Part shown: positions 35,001 to 42,350 of the stretch, piece after piece | Layout: the number at the start of each line of letters is the position of its first letter | Position numbering within the stretch: the first letter of the stretch is position 1 | Source: an uncultured Candidatus Poseidoniales archaeon | Lineage (GTDB): Archaea > Thermoplasmatota > Poseidoniia > Poseidoniales > Thalassarchaeaceae | Assembly (NCBI GenBank): GCA_902511005.1 | Contig: CABXDN010000003.1 | Coordinates: forward strand, 90,735-154,734 | Reading direction: 5' to 3' | DNA length: 64,000 nucleotides | Position numbers and translations under genes: made by a program | Notes under the pieces: model-generated | What the model saw: the letters and a program-made list of their open reading frames with translations, nothing else | The model's database searches: none | What the model was told of the DNA's origin: nothing

Positions 35001-36002
35001 TACGTCTTCCATATATCTCCTAATTGGTGTGATCTGTCTTGGTTTGAAAGATTCTATATTTTTATCATTACTTTTATTCTTATTTGCAAACTGAGCTATG
35101 AATTCCCACCCTTGAATTTTCATTCTTTCAGTATGTTTCTGAACTTTCGGGGCTTTGAGGCACAAACCTTCTCCGATTACTAACATCACCCCTCCTCGAA
35201 TTCGTGTTCGATAAGACCCATTAGAATTAACAATGTTCCTCACTTCTTTATACCCGGAGCATTCGATTTTTTCAGTTTCCTCGCCATTTACCATTACTGG
35301 ACATGCTCTTATTATAGTTTCAATTTCTTCAGGTGGTGGTTTATACTGCAAACCTACTCGGTATAGTCCAAATTCTTCTTTAACTCGCTCAACTTCTTGG
35401 GTTGTAGGAATGTATCTATTCAATCCTAATTCTCTCCTTACCATGTCTCCAATAAGTACGCCAAGCGCCTGAGCAGTTCCTCCTGCTGCCCGAATAGGTC
35501 CACAAAAATCTATAGATAAAAATTCAGTTCCATCTGCATTATTTAATATTCTGACATCTCCAATCCCGTCTAATGGCGCGACTAAAACTGCTTCGGTAAG
35601 GACAGCCAGTCCAACTCTTAGTCCACAATCTATTGATTTCTGCATATCTAGAGTTTGTTCATTCATTTTTCTAGCCACATCTACTGCAATTTGTATAGAG
35701 GCGCTCTCTCTGTCAGTGGTGTTAAGTAAATGTCTCAAATCGTCTTCAATTTTCATACCGTCTAGATAGTCTTCCAACAGTTTTTCTGTTCTACTGGCCA
35801 AATCAGATGCACGGGGTATTTCAACAACATTTTCAAAGTCTAATTTTTTCGATTTTGCGTTCTCCGCAATTTGATAAACCGCCTCAGTATGTTCTTCTAA
35901 CCAAGATTCATATGAATTTTGTTCTTGTTCTAGGCGCTCGTAGTCAATTATCAAATCATTACTAATCTTCTCCTCGATATACTCCACCCCCCTGCCACTC
36001 AA
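32004..36002 (-). CDS. polC: DNA polymerase D large subunit (DP2)
   Basis: Catalytic subunit of the archaeal replicative family D polymerase. 1332 residues. N-terminal DP2 block 'IEEKISNDLIIDYERLEQEQ'; 'CGPIRAAGGTAQALGVL' and 'TIIRACPVMVNGEETE' of the core; the catalytic acid motif 'NCDGDED' at about residues 1063-1069 and following 'GRGGRMDAPLVLTTRLNP'; zinc-binding CxxC pairs near 820-860 and near the C terminus ('CVKCGEKYRR'). No intein interrupts the motifs. A charged helical insertion (about 640-760) makes it longer than many relatives. The small subunit DP1 is not in the window. Confidence 0.97.
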   Translation of the reverse strand: MSGRGVEYIEEKISNDLIIDYERLEQEQNSYESWLEEHTEAVYQIAENAKSKKLDFENVVEIPRASDLASRTEKLLEDYLDGMKIEDDLRHLLNTTDRESASIQIAVDVARKMNEQTLDMQKSIDCGLRVGLAVLTEAVLVAPLDGIGDVRILNNADGTEFLSIDFCGPIRAAGGTAQALGVLIGDMVRRELGLNRYIPTTQEVERVKEEFGLYRVGLQYKPPPEEIETIIRACPVMVNGEETEKIECSGYKEVRNIVNSNGSYRTRIRGGVMLVIGEGLCLKAPKVQKHTERMKIQGWEFIAQFANKNKSNDKNIESFKPRQITPIRRYMEDVIAGRPVFGEPNQPGGFRLRYGRSRITGLAAAGMNPITMEAMGGFLAVGTQMKIERPGKACAVTPCSEIDGPTVLMEDGGFRKIRNLEDWRLNVSNVKSIWDAGEILIGYGEFLENNKNLVPSAYNKDWWASDLVESLDMPMKVQNFANILGIERSSLPDGLPFNGAIKRGGENPLDRKWRKRKWVMHLRELELDWEKIKLISLEYGTAIPPPWNLWWSDLPMTFIPVMIHHLTNSKIVDGSICIPQVASSWPREDALKENELPLQISKKWPRWTDVKNNGVLKSSLMTLGVEHFHEEGNIIIEKNWESLLEGLGLETHQQNIRKKTDVESHIEQRVQKIQNAYSIINHESKRVEELEHERDLERIVATTAARQAGMNIQETEKAGEKAAMKIVDSGTDNIEELSKSKILIDENEVERSLWIVRKVSNFRWEDSVPCRIGARMGRPEKSARRELKPVTHALYPIGENGGSQKLLIQAASKGRIRVEMGRRICQECGKESPNLICHNRILAGEATECGGKTIERKSRGSNNRRRKGERTTVELDKLLEVKRRSLGLDRLPKMIKAQKELLSVGQTPEPIEKGILRGKHGVSVFRDGTSRYDMIDVPVTHFKPKEIYTSWKKLYDLGYEKDVFGEKLSSDDQILELFPQDIIPSLNAEEHLISTCNFVDDLLVRFYKMKPFYNVKSVEDIVGSLAIGLAPHTSGGVLCRIIGWTKASAGYAHPLFHAAKRRNCDGDEDSILMLMDGLLNFSKHILPSGRGGRMDAPLVLTTRLNPSEIDKEALNVDCSHNYSRRFYEETLKQPHPNELSNLVETVESRLGTIGDLRGYGWTHESGNLDAGPTNSSYKTLKSMEDKMNGQLAIGSLLRSVRVEKVASQVIESHFLPDLRGNLVAFTRQKVRCVKCGEKYRRMPLAGKCIQRRKLEIGGLSARRGEDTTECGGNVILTVSEGAVRKYIKVTEGIIQNYGVDMYTEQRVKWLTESTDSLFNNDRVTVMTLGDFL

Positions 36003-36119
36003 TATTCTCTCAACGATACCGGCCGCACAAGAACATTCAGTGTAAACAATGTCAATTCGAGTATTTTAATGTGGCAACATTCATTCGATTCCCTTCCGCC
36101 GCAAATAAGAGGAAGTTGT

Positions 36120-36704
36120 ATGTCGACAAGTGTAAATGATGCAAAAACACGATTAATAGAAAAAGTTCGAGAGTTAGCTTACCTCTATTCTCCAGACGAC
36201 CAATTCACCTTAGCCAGCGGCAGGGTAAGCCCCCATTTCTTTGATATGAAACCCGTAATGATGGACCCTGAGAGTGCTCATCTTCTCGGTGTTCTAATAC
36301 ACTCAAAAATCGATTCTCTAGATTCAATAGATGCAGTTGGTGGTCTAGAATTAGGAGCGATACCTTTGACTGGAATTGTCATAGCAAAGGCGCCTAAAGG
36401 ATCTAATATACGTGGTTTCATGGTTCGTAAAGAAGCGAAAGGCAGAGGAGGTAGGAAAACTGGAAATCCTCCAGGTATTGAAGGAGCAAGCCTATCTAAA
36501 GGCGACCGAGTAATATTATTGGAAGATGTGACAACAACTGGGGGGTCCGCGCTTAAAGCATCAGAAAGATTGACAGAAATAGGCTGTCAAGTAGTTGCTT
36601 GTATAACAATTCTTGATAGACAGGAAGGAGGGCTAGATGCATTCAATCAAGCAGGTGTTCCATTAATTCCTTTACTTTTACGTTCTGATATCACAGGTGA
36701 GTAA
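36120..36704 (+). CDS. pyrE: Orotate phosphoribosyltransferase
   Basis: Converts orotate and PRPP to OMP in pyrimidine synthesis. About 194 residues from ATG 36120, which has GAGGA upstream; an in-frame ATG at 36069 exists but gives an unusual N terminus. The flexible loop 'FMVRKEAKGRGGRKTGNPPG' and PRPP motif 'VILLEDVTTTGGSALKA' define the enzyme; 'FTLASGRVSPHFFDMK' is the orotate-binding N terminus. It is divergent from the PolD gene and its stop is directly followed by the CsaA-like ATG, so the two are co-transcribed. Confidence 0.93.
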   Translation: MSTSVNDAKTRLIEKVRELAYLYSPDDQFTLASGRVSPHFFDMKPVMMDPESAHLLGVLIHSKIDSLDSIDAVGGLELGAIPLTGIVIAKAPKGSNIRGFMVRKEAKGRGGRKTGNPPGIEGASLSKGDRVILLEDVTTTGGSALKASERLTEIGCQVVACITILDRQEGGLDAFNQAGVPLIPLLLRSDITGE

Positions 36705-37103
36705 ATGAGTCAACATCAAATTGATTCAGACAACCTTCCTTATCACCCAGAAAAATTGCTCAGAAAAGAATATGTTAGCGTCAATGATTATTTTTCTTTA
36801 GACATAAGGTCTGGAAAAATAATCGATGTTTCAGAATATCCTGAAATGAGAAAACCGTCCTATAAGATCCGAGTTGACTTCGGTCCAATAATAGGTGAAT
36901 TATCTAGCTCCGCACAGATTACTAATTATTCTAGAAGTGAATTAATTGGGCGCTTGGTTGTTGGTGCAATTAATCTTGGAGAAAAAACATTACCGGGGGG
37001 GTTCATTTCTCAATTCCTAATCTTAGGGGCACTTGATCCAGACGGTTCGGTGAATCTTCTTGAATTGCCGAATGATGTTTTATTAGGGTCTACAATAGCT
37101 TAA
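36705..37103 (+). CDS. csaA: CsaA-like tRNA-binding domain protein
   Basis: 132 residues forming a single OB-fold tRNA-binding domain of the CsaA/EMAP-II type. Conserved steps are 'SLDIRSGKIIDVSEYPEMRKPSYKIRVDFG', abbreviated here to its ends, then 'SSSAQITNYSRSELIGRLVVGAINL' and 'SQFLILGA'. CsaA homodimers bind tRNA and are proposed chaperones. About 22 extra residues precede the domain. Immediately downstream of pyrE with no gap. Confidence 0.85.
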   Translation: MSQHQIDSDNLPYHPEKLLRKEYVSVNDYFSLDIRSGKIIDVSEYPEMRKPSYKIRVDFGPIIGELSSSAQITNYSRSELIGRLVVGAINLGEKTLPGGFISQFLILGALDPDGSVNLLELPNDVLLGSTIA

Positions 37104-37119
37104 TTACTTATTCATCTAT

Positions 37120-38223
37120 TCATTTATGAACATAACATAGGCCTGTATTTCTAAATTGCACCCTCTTACATTTTTTCCCATTTCGAGGATCTATGTAGGT
37201 ACAATAACCATCCTCCTCACTATCGGAATAGTTTCCATCTTCTATCGCTTCAACATCCTCATGTTTTTTTGCATCTCTAGTGCATTTCTGACAAAGTAAA
37301 AGGCCCTTAAATCGTTCATTTTCCTTTTCTTTATTTTTCTCACTTTTAGAAGGTAACAAATCTAGCCCCGAACCGCCTATCGCTCCCCCTCCTTCGGCTA
37401 TGGCAAAAATTGCTAACACACCTACGCCTACCACTACAGTCCCTACTGCAACTTTTCCGAGAGTTTTAGCATAGGCTTCCACAGGATCAGACCCTATAGT
37501 TTGACAATCAGTACAAATATGTGCCCAACATCCCCCACTTTGACAATTCCAAGCTAAAGATTTATTTTCCTTTAAACATTTATCGCAAGTACCTTTATTC
37601 AGAAATTTATCTGGGTTGCTAGAGACGACTGCGATCAAACCTCCAATTCCCAAAATAACTCCTCCGGCAGGTATAATGATGCCGGAAAGAGTCGCTAAAC
37701 GAAATCCTATGATCAATACTCCTAATCCAGAAAGTCTCCTAATCATCATTTTTTGTTTGATATCTTCTTCAGTCAGTGTTTGATCATCAAGTAGCCTATT
37801 CGATTTAGAATCATATGATTCTGGATTCCGAACTTTAGGTTTTATTCCATTTAGAAGATCTAATTCTCCTGCATCGAACCAGAACGTGGGGCAATTTTCA
37901 CAAGAATCAATTATGACTTTTTTTGGAGCAGACGCATCAATCAAACTTAATTTCGCTCCAACTTCTTCAGGGATATCCAATTCGATTTCCTTCATTTCAG
38001 TAGAACAAATAGGGCAATTACAACCACTCCCTACATATGATTCATCGTTCAGTTCATCTAATTTATTTCCGTTTGAGATAACAGAATCCATGGATTTAGC
38101 GGCAACCGCTACTCCCCAGCACCCTTTACAAATCAGTAAATCTACACCTTGTGCTTCTTGACTGGTTTCTATGTATAGTCCTAATTCGCACCGAGGACAG
38201 GTATACTCGCTGAGCTCGCTCAT
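37120..38223 (-). CDS. Multi-zinc-ribbon membrane protein
   Basis: About 367 residues from ATG 38223 (an in-frame start at 38262 adds a hydrophobic stub). The N terminus has TFIIB-like zinc ribbons: 'YTCPRCELGLY' with 'LICKGCWG', then 'CNCPICSTEM' with 'CENCPTFWFDAGELDLL', a pattern seen in zf-TFIIB proteins. Two hydrophobic segments (about 175-215 and 255-285, Gly-rich) flank another Cys/His cluster ('CDKCLKENKS', 'CWAHICTDCQ'), and the C-terminal tail has 'CQKC' and 'YCTYIDPRNGKKCKR'. Possibly a membrane-anchored quality-control or metal-handling protein; the function is not known. Confidence 0.65.
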   Translation of the reverse strand: MSELSEYTCPRCELGLYIETSQEAQGVDLLICKGCWGVAVAAKSMDSVISNGNKLDELNDESYVGSGCNCPICSTEMKEIELDIPEEVGAKLSLIDASAPKKVIIDSCENCPTFWFDAGELDLLNGIKPKVRNPESYDSKSNRLLDDQTLTEEDIKQKMMIRRLSGLGVLIIGFRLATLSGIIIPAGGVILGIGGLIAVVSSNPDKFLNKGTCDKCLKENKSLAWNCQSGGCWAHICTDCQTIGSDPVEAYAKTLGKVAVGTVVVGVGVLAIFAIAEGGGAIGGSGLDLLPSKSEKNKEKENERFKGLLLCQKCTRDAKKHEDVEAIEDGNYSDSEEDGYCTYIDPRNGKKCKRVQFRNTGLCYVHK

Positions 38224-38308
38224 AGAAACTCCAAGTAAGGCATAACACATTAGTATTGTCACGGCACTAGACCATTATCCTCTTGAACATGAGTTACTTC
38301 GGATAGGT

Positions 38309-38791
38309 ATGACCTTAGTACAAATGTCAACCACTTTAGGAGAAATACAAATTGAACTTTATACAGCAGATTGCCCTGAGACTACAGGCAATTTCTTAAA
38401 ATTAGTAGATTCTGGATTCTATAACGGATTACATTTTCATAGGATCATTAAAGATTTTATGATTCAAGGAGGCTGTCCTAAATCTAAGGACCCAGATAGC
38501 CGTGCAGCAGGAACTGGGGGCCCAGGGTGGCAAATCCCCTGCGAATCAGCGGCACTTGCAAAGGCTCATGATCGTCCCGGTTTATTTTCCATGGCTAATG
38601 CAGGTAAGAATACTGGAGGGTCTCAATTTTTTCTAACTACTGTCCCCACGCCTTGGCTTAATGGAAACCATGCTGTTTTTGGAGAAGTCGTAAAAGGAAT
38701 GAATATAGTTAAAGAAATAGAATCTCAACCAACAGATTTTCGCGATAAACCAGAAACTCCAATGCAGATAATATCCGTTCAAAGGCTCTGA
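38309..38791 (+). CDS. Cyclophilin-type peptidyl-prolyl cis-trans isomerase
   Basis: 160 residues, a single-domain cytosolic cyclophilin. Catalytic and binding residues are in place: 'FHRIIKDFMIQGG' (active Arg and Phe), 'FSMANAGKNTGGSQFF' and 'WLNGNHAVFGEVVKGM'. The N terminus lacks a signal peptide. ATG 38309 (AGGT close upstream) or ATG 38324 may be the start. Speeds proline isomerisation in protein folding. It is followed after 83 bases by the fumarase fusion. Confidence 0.93.
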   Translation: MTLVQMSTTLGEIQIELYTADCPETTGNFLKLVDSGFYNGLHFHRIIKDFMIQGGCPKSKDPDSRAAGTGGPGWQIPCESAALAKAHDRPGLFSMANAGKNTGGSQFFLTTVPTPWLNGNHAVFGEVVKGMNIVKEIESQPTDFRDKPETPMQIISVQRL

Positions 38792-38801
38792 GTTTGTAAT
38801 T

Positions 38802-38810
38802 TTTATAAAA
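38802..38810 (+). promoter_or_regulatory. TATA-box candidate for the fumarase fusion gene
   Basis: TTTATAAAA, about 65 bases before the ATG at 38875. Transcription would begin near 38835 and yield a leader of about 40 bases with no clear Shine-Dalgarno sequence. Confidence 0.45.
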
Positions 38811-38845
38811 TACTAATCAATATACTGCTCTTCTTTAGCGTAAGT

Positions 38846-38855
38846 TTATTAATAA
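38846..38855. promoter_or_regulatory. Perfect palindrome TTATTAATAA, operator candidate
   Basis: A ten-base perfect palindrome followed by a partial third half-site (TTAATAA, 38857-38863), ending 12 bases before the start codon of a protein that begins with a ribbon-helix-helix domain. RHH repressors often bind such short palindromes in their own promoters. AT-rich palindromes can also arise by chance. Confidence 0.3.
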
Positions 38856-38874
38856 GTTAATAACAAGATTATTC

Positions 38875-40479
38875 ATGGCAAAACACCGAGCAGGGGATAG
38901 ACGTATCCTAAGCATAAGTATACCAGAAGATTTAGCTAAAAAATTAGATAAAAAAGTAGGTAAAGGACAGAATGATGGACGTTCTGCAACAATATCAAAA
39001 ATGATTGAGAAAGCACTTTTTTCGGAGAGAAACCCCCAACCATATGAACCTAAAGAAGAGTCTAAAAACGCCCGCGGCGAAAAAGATTCTATGAGAATCG
39101 AGAAAGATACTATGGGTGAAGTCGAAGTCCCCTCCGATCGCTATTACGGCGCTCAAACGGCTCGTTCATTGATTAATTTCAACATAGGTCAAGATACAAT
39201 GCCGCATGCTATGATACGCGCCTTTGGAATTCTCAAGAAATCCGCGGCAGAGACAAATGTAGAATTAAACGAGTTAGATTCCAAAATAGGTGCCTTAATT
39301 TCTTCCGCTTGTGACGAAGTGATTGCAGGCAGTCTAAATGACCATTTTCCTTTACGTGTTTGGCAGACAGGTTCGGGCACACAAACTAACATGAATGCCA
39401 ATGAAGTAATTGCAAACCGTGCTATTGAGCTAACAAATGGTCGTCTAGGGAGTAAAACTCCAGTCCATCCAAATGATCATGTCAATAGAGCCCAATCCAG
39501 TAATGATACATTCCCTACTGCAATGCATATTGCTGCCGCTGAAGAAATCCAACATCGTCTAATCCCTGCTATCATGATTCTTAGAAACTCTTTAGATGTC
39601 AAATCAAAAGAATTTTCGAATATAGTAAAGATTGGCCGTACGCACTTAATGGATGCGGTGCCATTGACTTTAGGTCAAGAATTTAGTGCATATGTTTCAA
39701 TGTTAGATTCAGACATTTCTCGTATAGAAAATTCTCAGCAGGATCTTTTAGAACTCGCACTTGGAGGTACTGCTGTCGGAACGGGGCTTAACACTCATCC
39801 AGATTTTGCGGAAAAAGTGGCGGAAAAAATAGCAAATTACACATCTTTAGACTTTGTGAGTGCAGAAAATAAATTTGCTCAATTGGGAGCTCATGATGCA
39901 ATTGTAGCAACTTCTGGGATGTTGAATACTCTTTCCGCATCTTTAATGAAAATAGCCAATGATGTGAGGTGGTTGGGATCAGGTCCCAGATGCGGATTTG
40001 GTGAACTGTCTCTCCCAGCGAACGAACCTGGATCTAGTATTATGCCCGGTAAAGTAAATCCAACTCAGGCAGAAGCAATGACAATGGTTTGTTGTCAAGT
40101 AATGGGGAACAATACAGCGATATCAATAGGGGGGAGTCAAGGTAATTTTGAATTAAATGTGTATAAACCTATGATGATACATAATCTTCTTCATAGTATC
40201 AGGATACTGTCTGATACCTGTATTTCATTTTCTGAAAAGTGTATTGATGGATTACAAGCTAATATTGATAAAATTTCTCAGCATTTAGAAAATTCATTGA
40301 TGCTTGTAACCGCATTGAATCCTCACATTGGTTATGATAATGCTGCAAAAATTGCTAAAAATGCGCATAAAAATAATTTAACATTGAGAGAAAGCGCTCT
40401 AGAACTTGGATTATTAGATAATAATCAGTTTGACAATTGGGTTAAACCCGAAGAAATGATTGGACCTAATAAGAAGTAG
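38875..40479 (+). CDS. fumC: Ribbon-helix-helix domain fused to class II fumarase
   Basis: 534 residues in one uninterrupted frame. Residues 9-49 ('[20 protein letters not shown]', then '[14 protein letters not shown]') match a ribbon-helix-helix DNA-binding domain; a polar linker spans 50-72; and '[20 protein letters not shown]' from Met73 is the usual start of FumC. The fumarase part is complete: '[14 protein letters not shown]', '[18 protein letters not shown]' and signature '[11 protein letters not shown]'. It interconverts fumarate and malate. The promoter-like sequence lies upstream of the RHH start, not of Met73 (39091), where no SD is seen, so the fusion is likely expressed. Fumarases normally lack any such domain. 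Confidence 0.93.
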   Translation: MAKHRAGDRRILSISIPEDLAKKLDKKVGKGQNDGRSATISKMIEKALFSERNPQPYEPKEESKNARGEKDSMRIEKDTMGEVEVPSDRYYGAQTARSLINFNIGQDTMPHAMIRAFGILKKSAAETNVELNELDSKIGALISSACDEVIAGSLNDHFPLRVWQTGSGTQTNMNANEVIANRAIELTNGRLGSKTPVHPNDHVNRAQSSNDTFPTAMHIAAAEEIQHRLIPAIMILRNSLDVKSKEFSNIVKIGRTHLMDAVPLTLGQEFSAYVSMLDSDISRIENSQQDLLELALGGTAVGTGLNTHPDFAEKVAEKIANYTSLDFVSAENKFAQLGAHDAIVATSGMLNTLSASLMKIANDVRWLGSGPRCGFGELSLPANEPGSSIMPGKVNPTQAEAMTMVCCQVMGNNTAISIGGSQGNFELNVYKPMMIHNLLHSIRILSDTCISFSEKCIDGLQANIDKISQHLENSLMLVTALNPHIGYDNAAKIAKNAHKNNLTLRESALELGLLDNNQFDNWVKPEEMIGPNKK

Positions 40480-40484
40480 AAAAT

Positions 40485-41145
40485 TAGGCGGATAAACCGA
40501 ATAGGTGGGAGCTAGCAGTGGGTTCTGAACATTGGGGGATCATTACCCTCTGCTAACTCCGCAGGGTCCCAAGTTTGTAGGTTCCGTAAGGTTCCTACTC
40601 CCCTGGGGTAGATGACTCAGAGACTTCATGCTCTCTCTTCGTCCTTTTCCGAATATCAAGAATCTCTTCTTTCAATCCGTGTTCGCTTTTTTCCCTAGCT
40701 CTCACCAGTTATTTCCACGCCTCAGTACTAATCCTCCACGGTTTCCCGCTCTTGTTCTCAATGTGTTTCCATTCTGTTTCTTTTCCCCTTCCTTTCGTCC
40801 AGTTTTCTTCATCTTCATTTTCCCACATACGCGCCTCAAGTTCGTTCCATCTCTGGTTCTCTCTCTTCGCTCGTGTACCTCTTCGGGATAGTCTTGTATT
40901 TCGGTTGTGTTTTCCCCGTTTCCGGTTCGGTGTTGTTTTCCATACTTCCTCTGTGAGTTCTTTCCCTTTCCTTTCGTCCAGTTCTTTCCCATCTCAGTTC
41001 TCCCGTCGCCTCTACGTCCACAGACGTTTCGGCTATTCCTCGGATCTCTTTCGATTTCCGATTTTACTGCTCCTTTTCGGAGCTCGGTTTTTGTGGCCCG
41101 CGGGTCGTGAATTAACACGCCCACACTCCTCCACTGGAGCAGCAA
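40485..41145 (-). ncRNA. Candidate large structured RNA, purine-rich and U-poor
   Basis: A gene-free stretch with roughly 50% G+C in the lines counted (32 of 60 at 40981-41040) against about 36% around it. Minus-strand hairpins: GCTCC/GGAGC with a GAAAA loop (41069-41083) inside CCGA/TCGG; TGTGG/CCACA enclosing CGTG/CACG (41092-41125); GCTCC-AGT-GGAG (41129-41140); ACGTC/GACGT with a TGTG loop (41014-41027); GTAGG/CCTAC (40577-40598); and a helix pairing 40508-40523 with 40545-40560 that includes a G-U pair on the minus strand but a C-A mismatch on the plus. A TATA-like GGTTTAAG (41169-41176) lies about 25 bases upstream of 41145, and a pyrimidine tract follows the 3' end. No Rfam family is recognised; SRP and RNase P motifs were not found. 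Confidence 0.45.
40784..40986 (-). repeat. Diverged internal repeat, two clear copies
   Basis: The minus-strand segment 'AACTGGACGAAAGGAA' with flanking purine-rich sequence occurs at about 40787-40806 and again at about 40967-40986, 180 bases apart, each preceded by GAGGCG-like sequence. A third, partial copy ('GAGAACCAGAGATGG') lies at about 40845. This indicates duplication inside the candidate RNA. Confidence 0.55.
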
Positions 41146-41245
41146 AGTTCTCAGGGAAGGCGGCGGCTCTTAAACCTTTCTCTAATCAAGCCGCAGTCCA
41201 CCGGAAATAGGGGTTGTTTGACGATGATTTCCACTGTAAAAAAAA

Positions 41246-42307
41246 TCACTTGCGAAGCGCCCTTAATCGTTTTTTTAACAAATCTCTTTTCTCTTGATCT
41301 TGTACGATTTCACTAACTTCGTTTAGCCTCCTAAATACGACATCTTCTTCTAGGAGCATTACCTTTCCTTTCTGGTCTGATAAAGCAACTTTTCCATTAA
41401 TATATTTTATTAATCTGATTCTAGAATCATGATTTATTTTATATTTAGTATCGCCACTATCCTCATCTAGAATATAGATATTATTTTTACTATCAGTATT
41501 AGTTAACCATATTGAGCCATTAATTCTTATTAAACAATCAATCTTCTTAGTGAAATTTCTTTCCCAATCTTTTGACGAAATAATTGTCCCATTATCATTA
41601 CCTATGCACAAATAATGTTCATTTTTCAGAATTGAACTTATAGGAAATTCTTCAAATTGTATTGTATCGATTTTTCCATCCTTAATTTCCGTAATCATTC
41701 CGTTACTATGTCCGAGTAAGAGACTCAATTCAGTTTCAATACCCATTGTAACTGGGCTATCTCTTTCATTTCTCCTATGAGATAATACAAAATCGCTATC
41801 CACAAACAAATAACCACATCTTGGTCTTCCGATACCTAAAACTAAATCATTAGACGATATTCCCATAAACCAGGGTTTTTCTTCAAAAAGAATTTTCTTA
41901 ATTAATTTTGAATTTTTATCGAACTTAAGTAAGGTTGTTTCCGTGTAATCCTGAACCTCTATTTCATATAATGAAGAAGTTACCCATATTGAATCATTGT
42001 CAATTTTAATCAAATCACTAGAACCCCCAATATCTACAGTCCATTCTAATTCTCCAGTTTCAATTTTCATTGCATGTAACTCTGCAGAAGCGGTAAAATA
42101 AACTCTATCACTTATGTCTATATCTGAAATCGGCCCATCTACTTTACATTGCCATTTTTCATATCCATTTTCAACATCCCAAGAAACTATTTTTCCGTCT
42201 TTCGATCCAGAAATCAACATATTATTATGTAAGACTAGGCACGTACATTCACTACCCAAATCTCTAACAAAAGACGCAATTTCCTCTAGTGAACGATTTT
42301 GCATCAT
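41246..42307 (-). CDS. Beta-propeller (PQQ/WD40-like) protein
   Basis: 353 residues made of strand repeats with the pattern 'G-x-I-x-x-W-D-x-x-x-G' ('KDGKIVSWDVENGYEKWQ', 'ETGELEWTVDIGG', 'NDNGTIISSKDWE', 'EDSGDTKYKI'), consistent with a seven-bladed propeller of the PQQ/WD40 type. No signal peptide, so cytosolic. A basic helical tail (about 325-353) follows the propeller. Such proteins are interaction platforms; no partner can be named. It is upstream of the candidate structured RNA on the same strand. Confidence 0.72.
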   Translation of the reverse strand: MMQNRSLEEIASFVRDLGSECTCLVLHNNMLISGSKDGKIVSWDVENGYEKWQCKVDGPISDIDISDRVYFTASAELHAMKIETGELEWTVDIGGSSDLIKIDNDSIWVTSSLYEIEVQDYTETTLLKFDKNSKLIKKILFEEKPWFMGISSNDLVLGIGRPRCGYLFVDSDFVLSHRRNERDSPVTMGIETELSLLLGHSNGMITEIKDGKIDTIQFEEFPISSILKNEHYLCIGNDNGTIISSKDWERNFTKKIDCLIRINGSIWLTNTDSKNNIYILDEDSGDTKYKINHDSRIRLIKYINGKVALSDQKGKVMLLEEDVVFRRLNEVSEIVQDQEKRDLLKKRLRALRK

Positions 42308-42350
42308 AATTCCTAGTCCTTTCTATTTTTTGTCGTTTTCGTACTTATTT

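Noticed and set aside
32004..36002. Intein in the PolD large subunit
   Set aside because: The length is raised, but the catalytic motif and following GRGGRMDAPLVLTTRL block are continuous, and no splicing motifs appear; the extra length is a charged helical insertion.
40485..41145. Identity as archaeal SRP RNA or RNase P RNA
   Set aside because: The GAGGAAAGUCC and ACAGA blocks of RNase P are absent. A CTCCGAAAAGGAGCAG element loosely recalls SRP helix 8 but lacks the conserved CAGG/AGCA internal loop, and the region is twice the usual SRP RNA length.
40628..41210. Several overlapping open frames on both strands in the gene-free stretch (for example 40702-41145 minus, 40752-41210 plus)
   Set aside because: They give strongly biased, low-information peptides (Lys/Arg/Gly/Asn on one strand, Ser/Phe on the other). 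The near absence of T on the minus strand removes stop codons there, which explains the open frames without coding.
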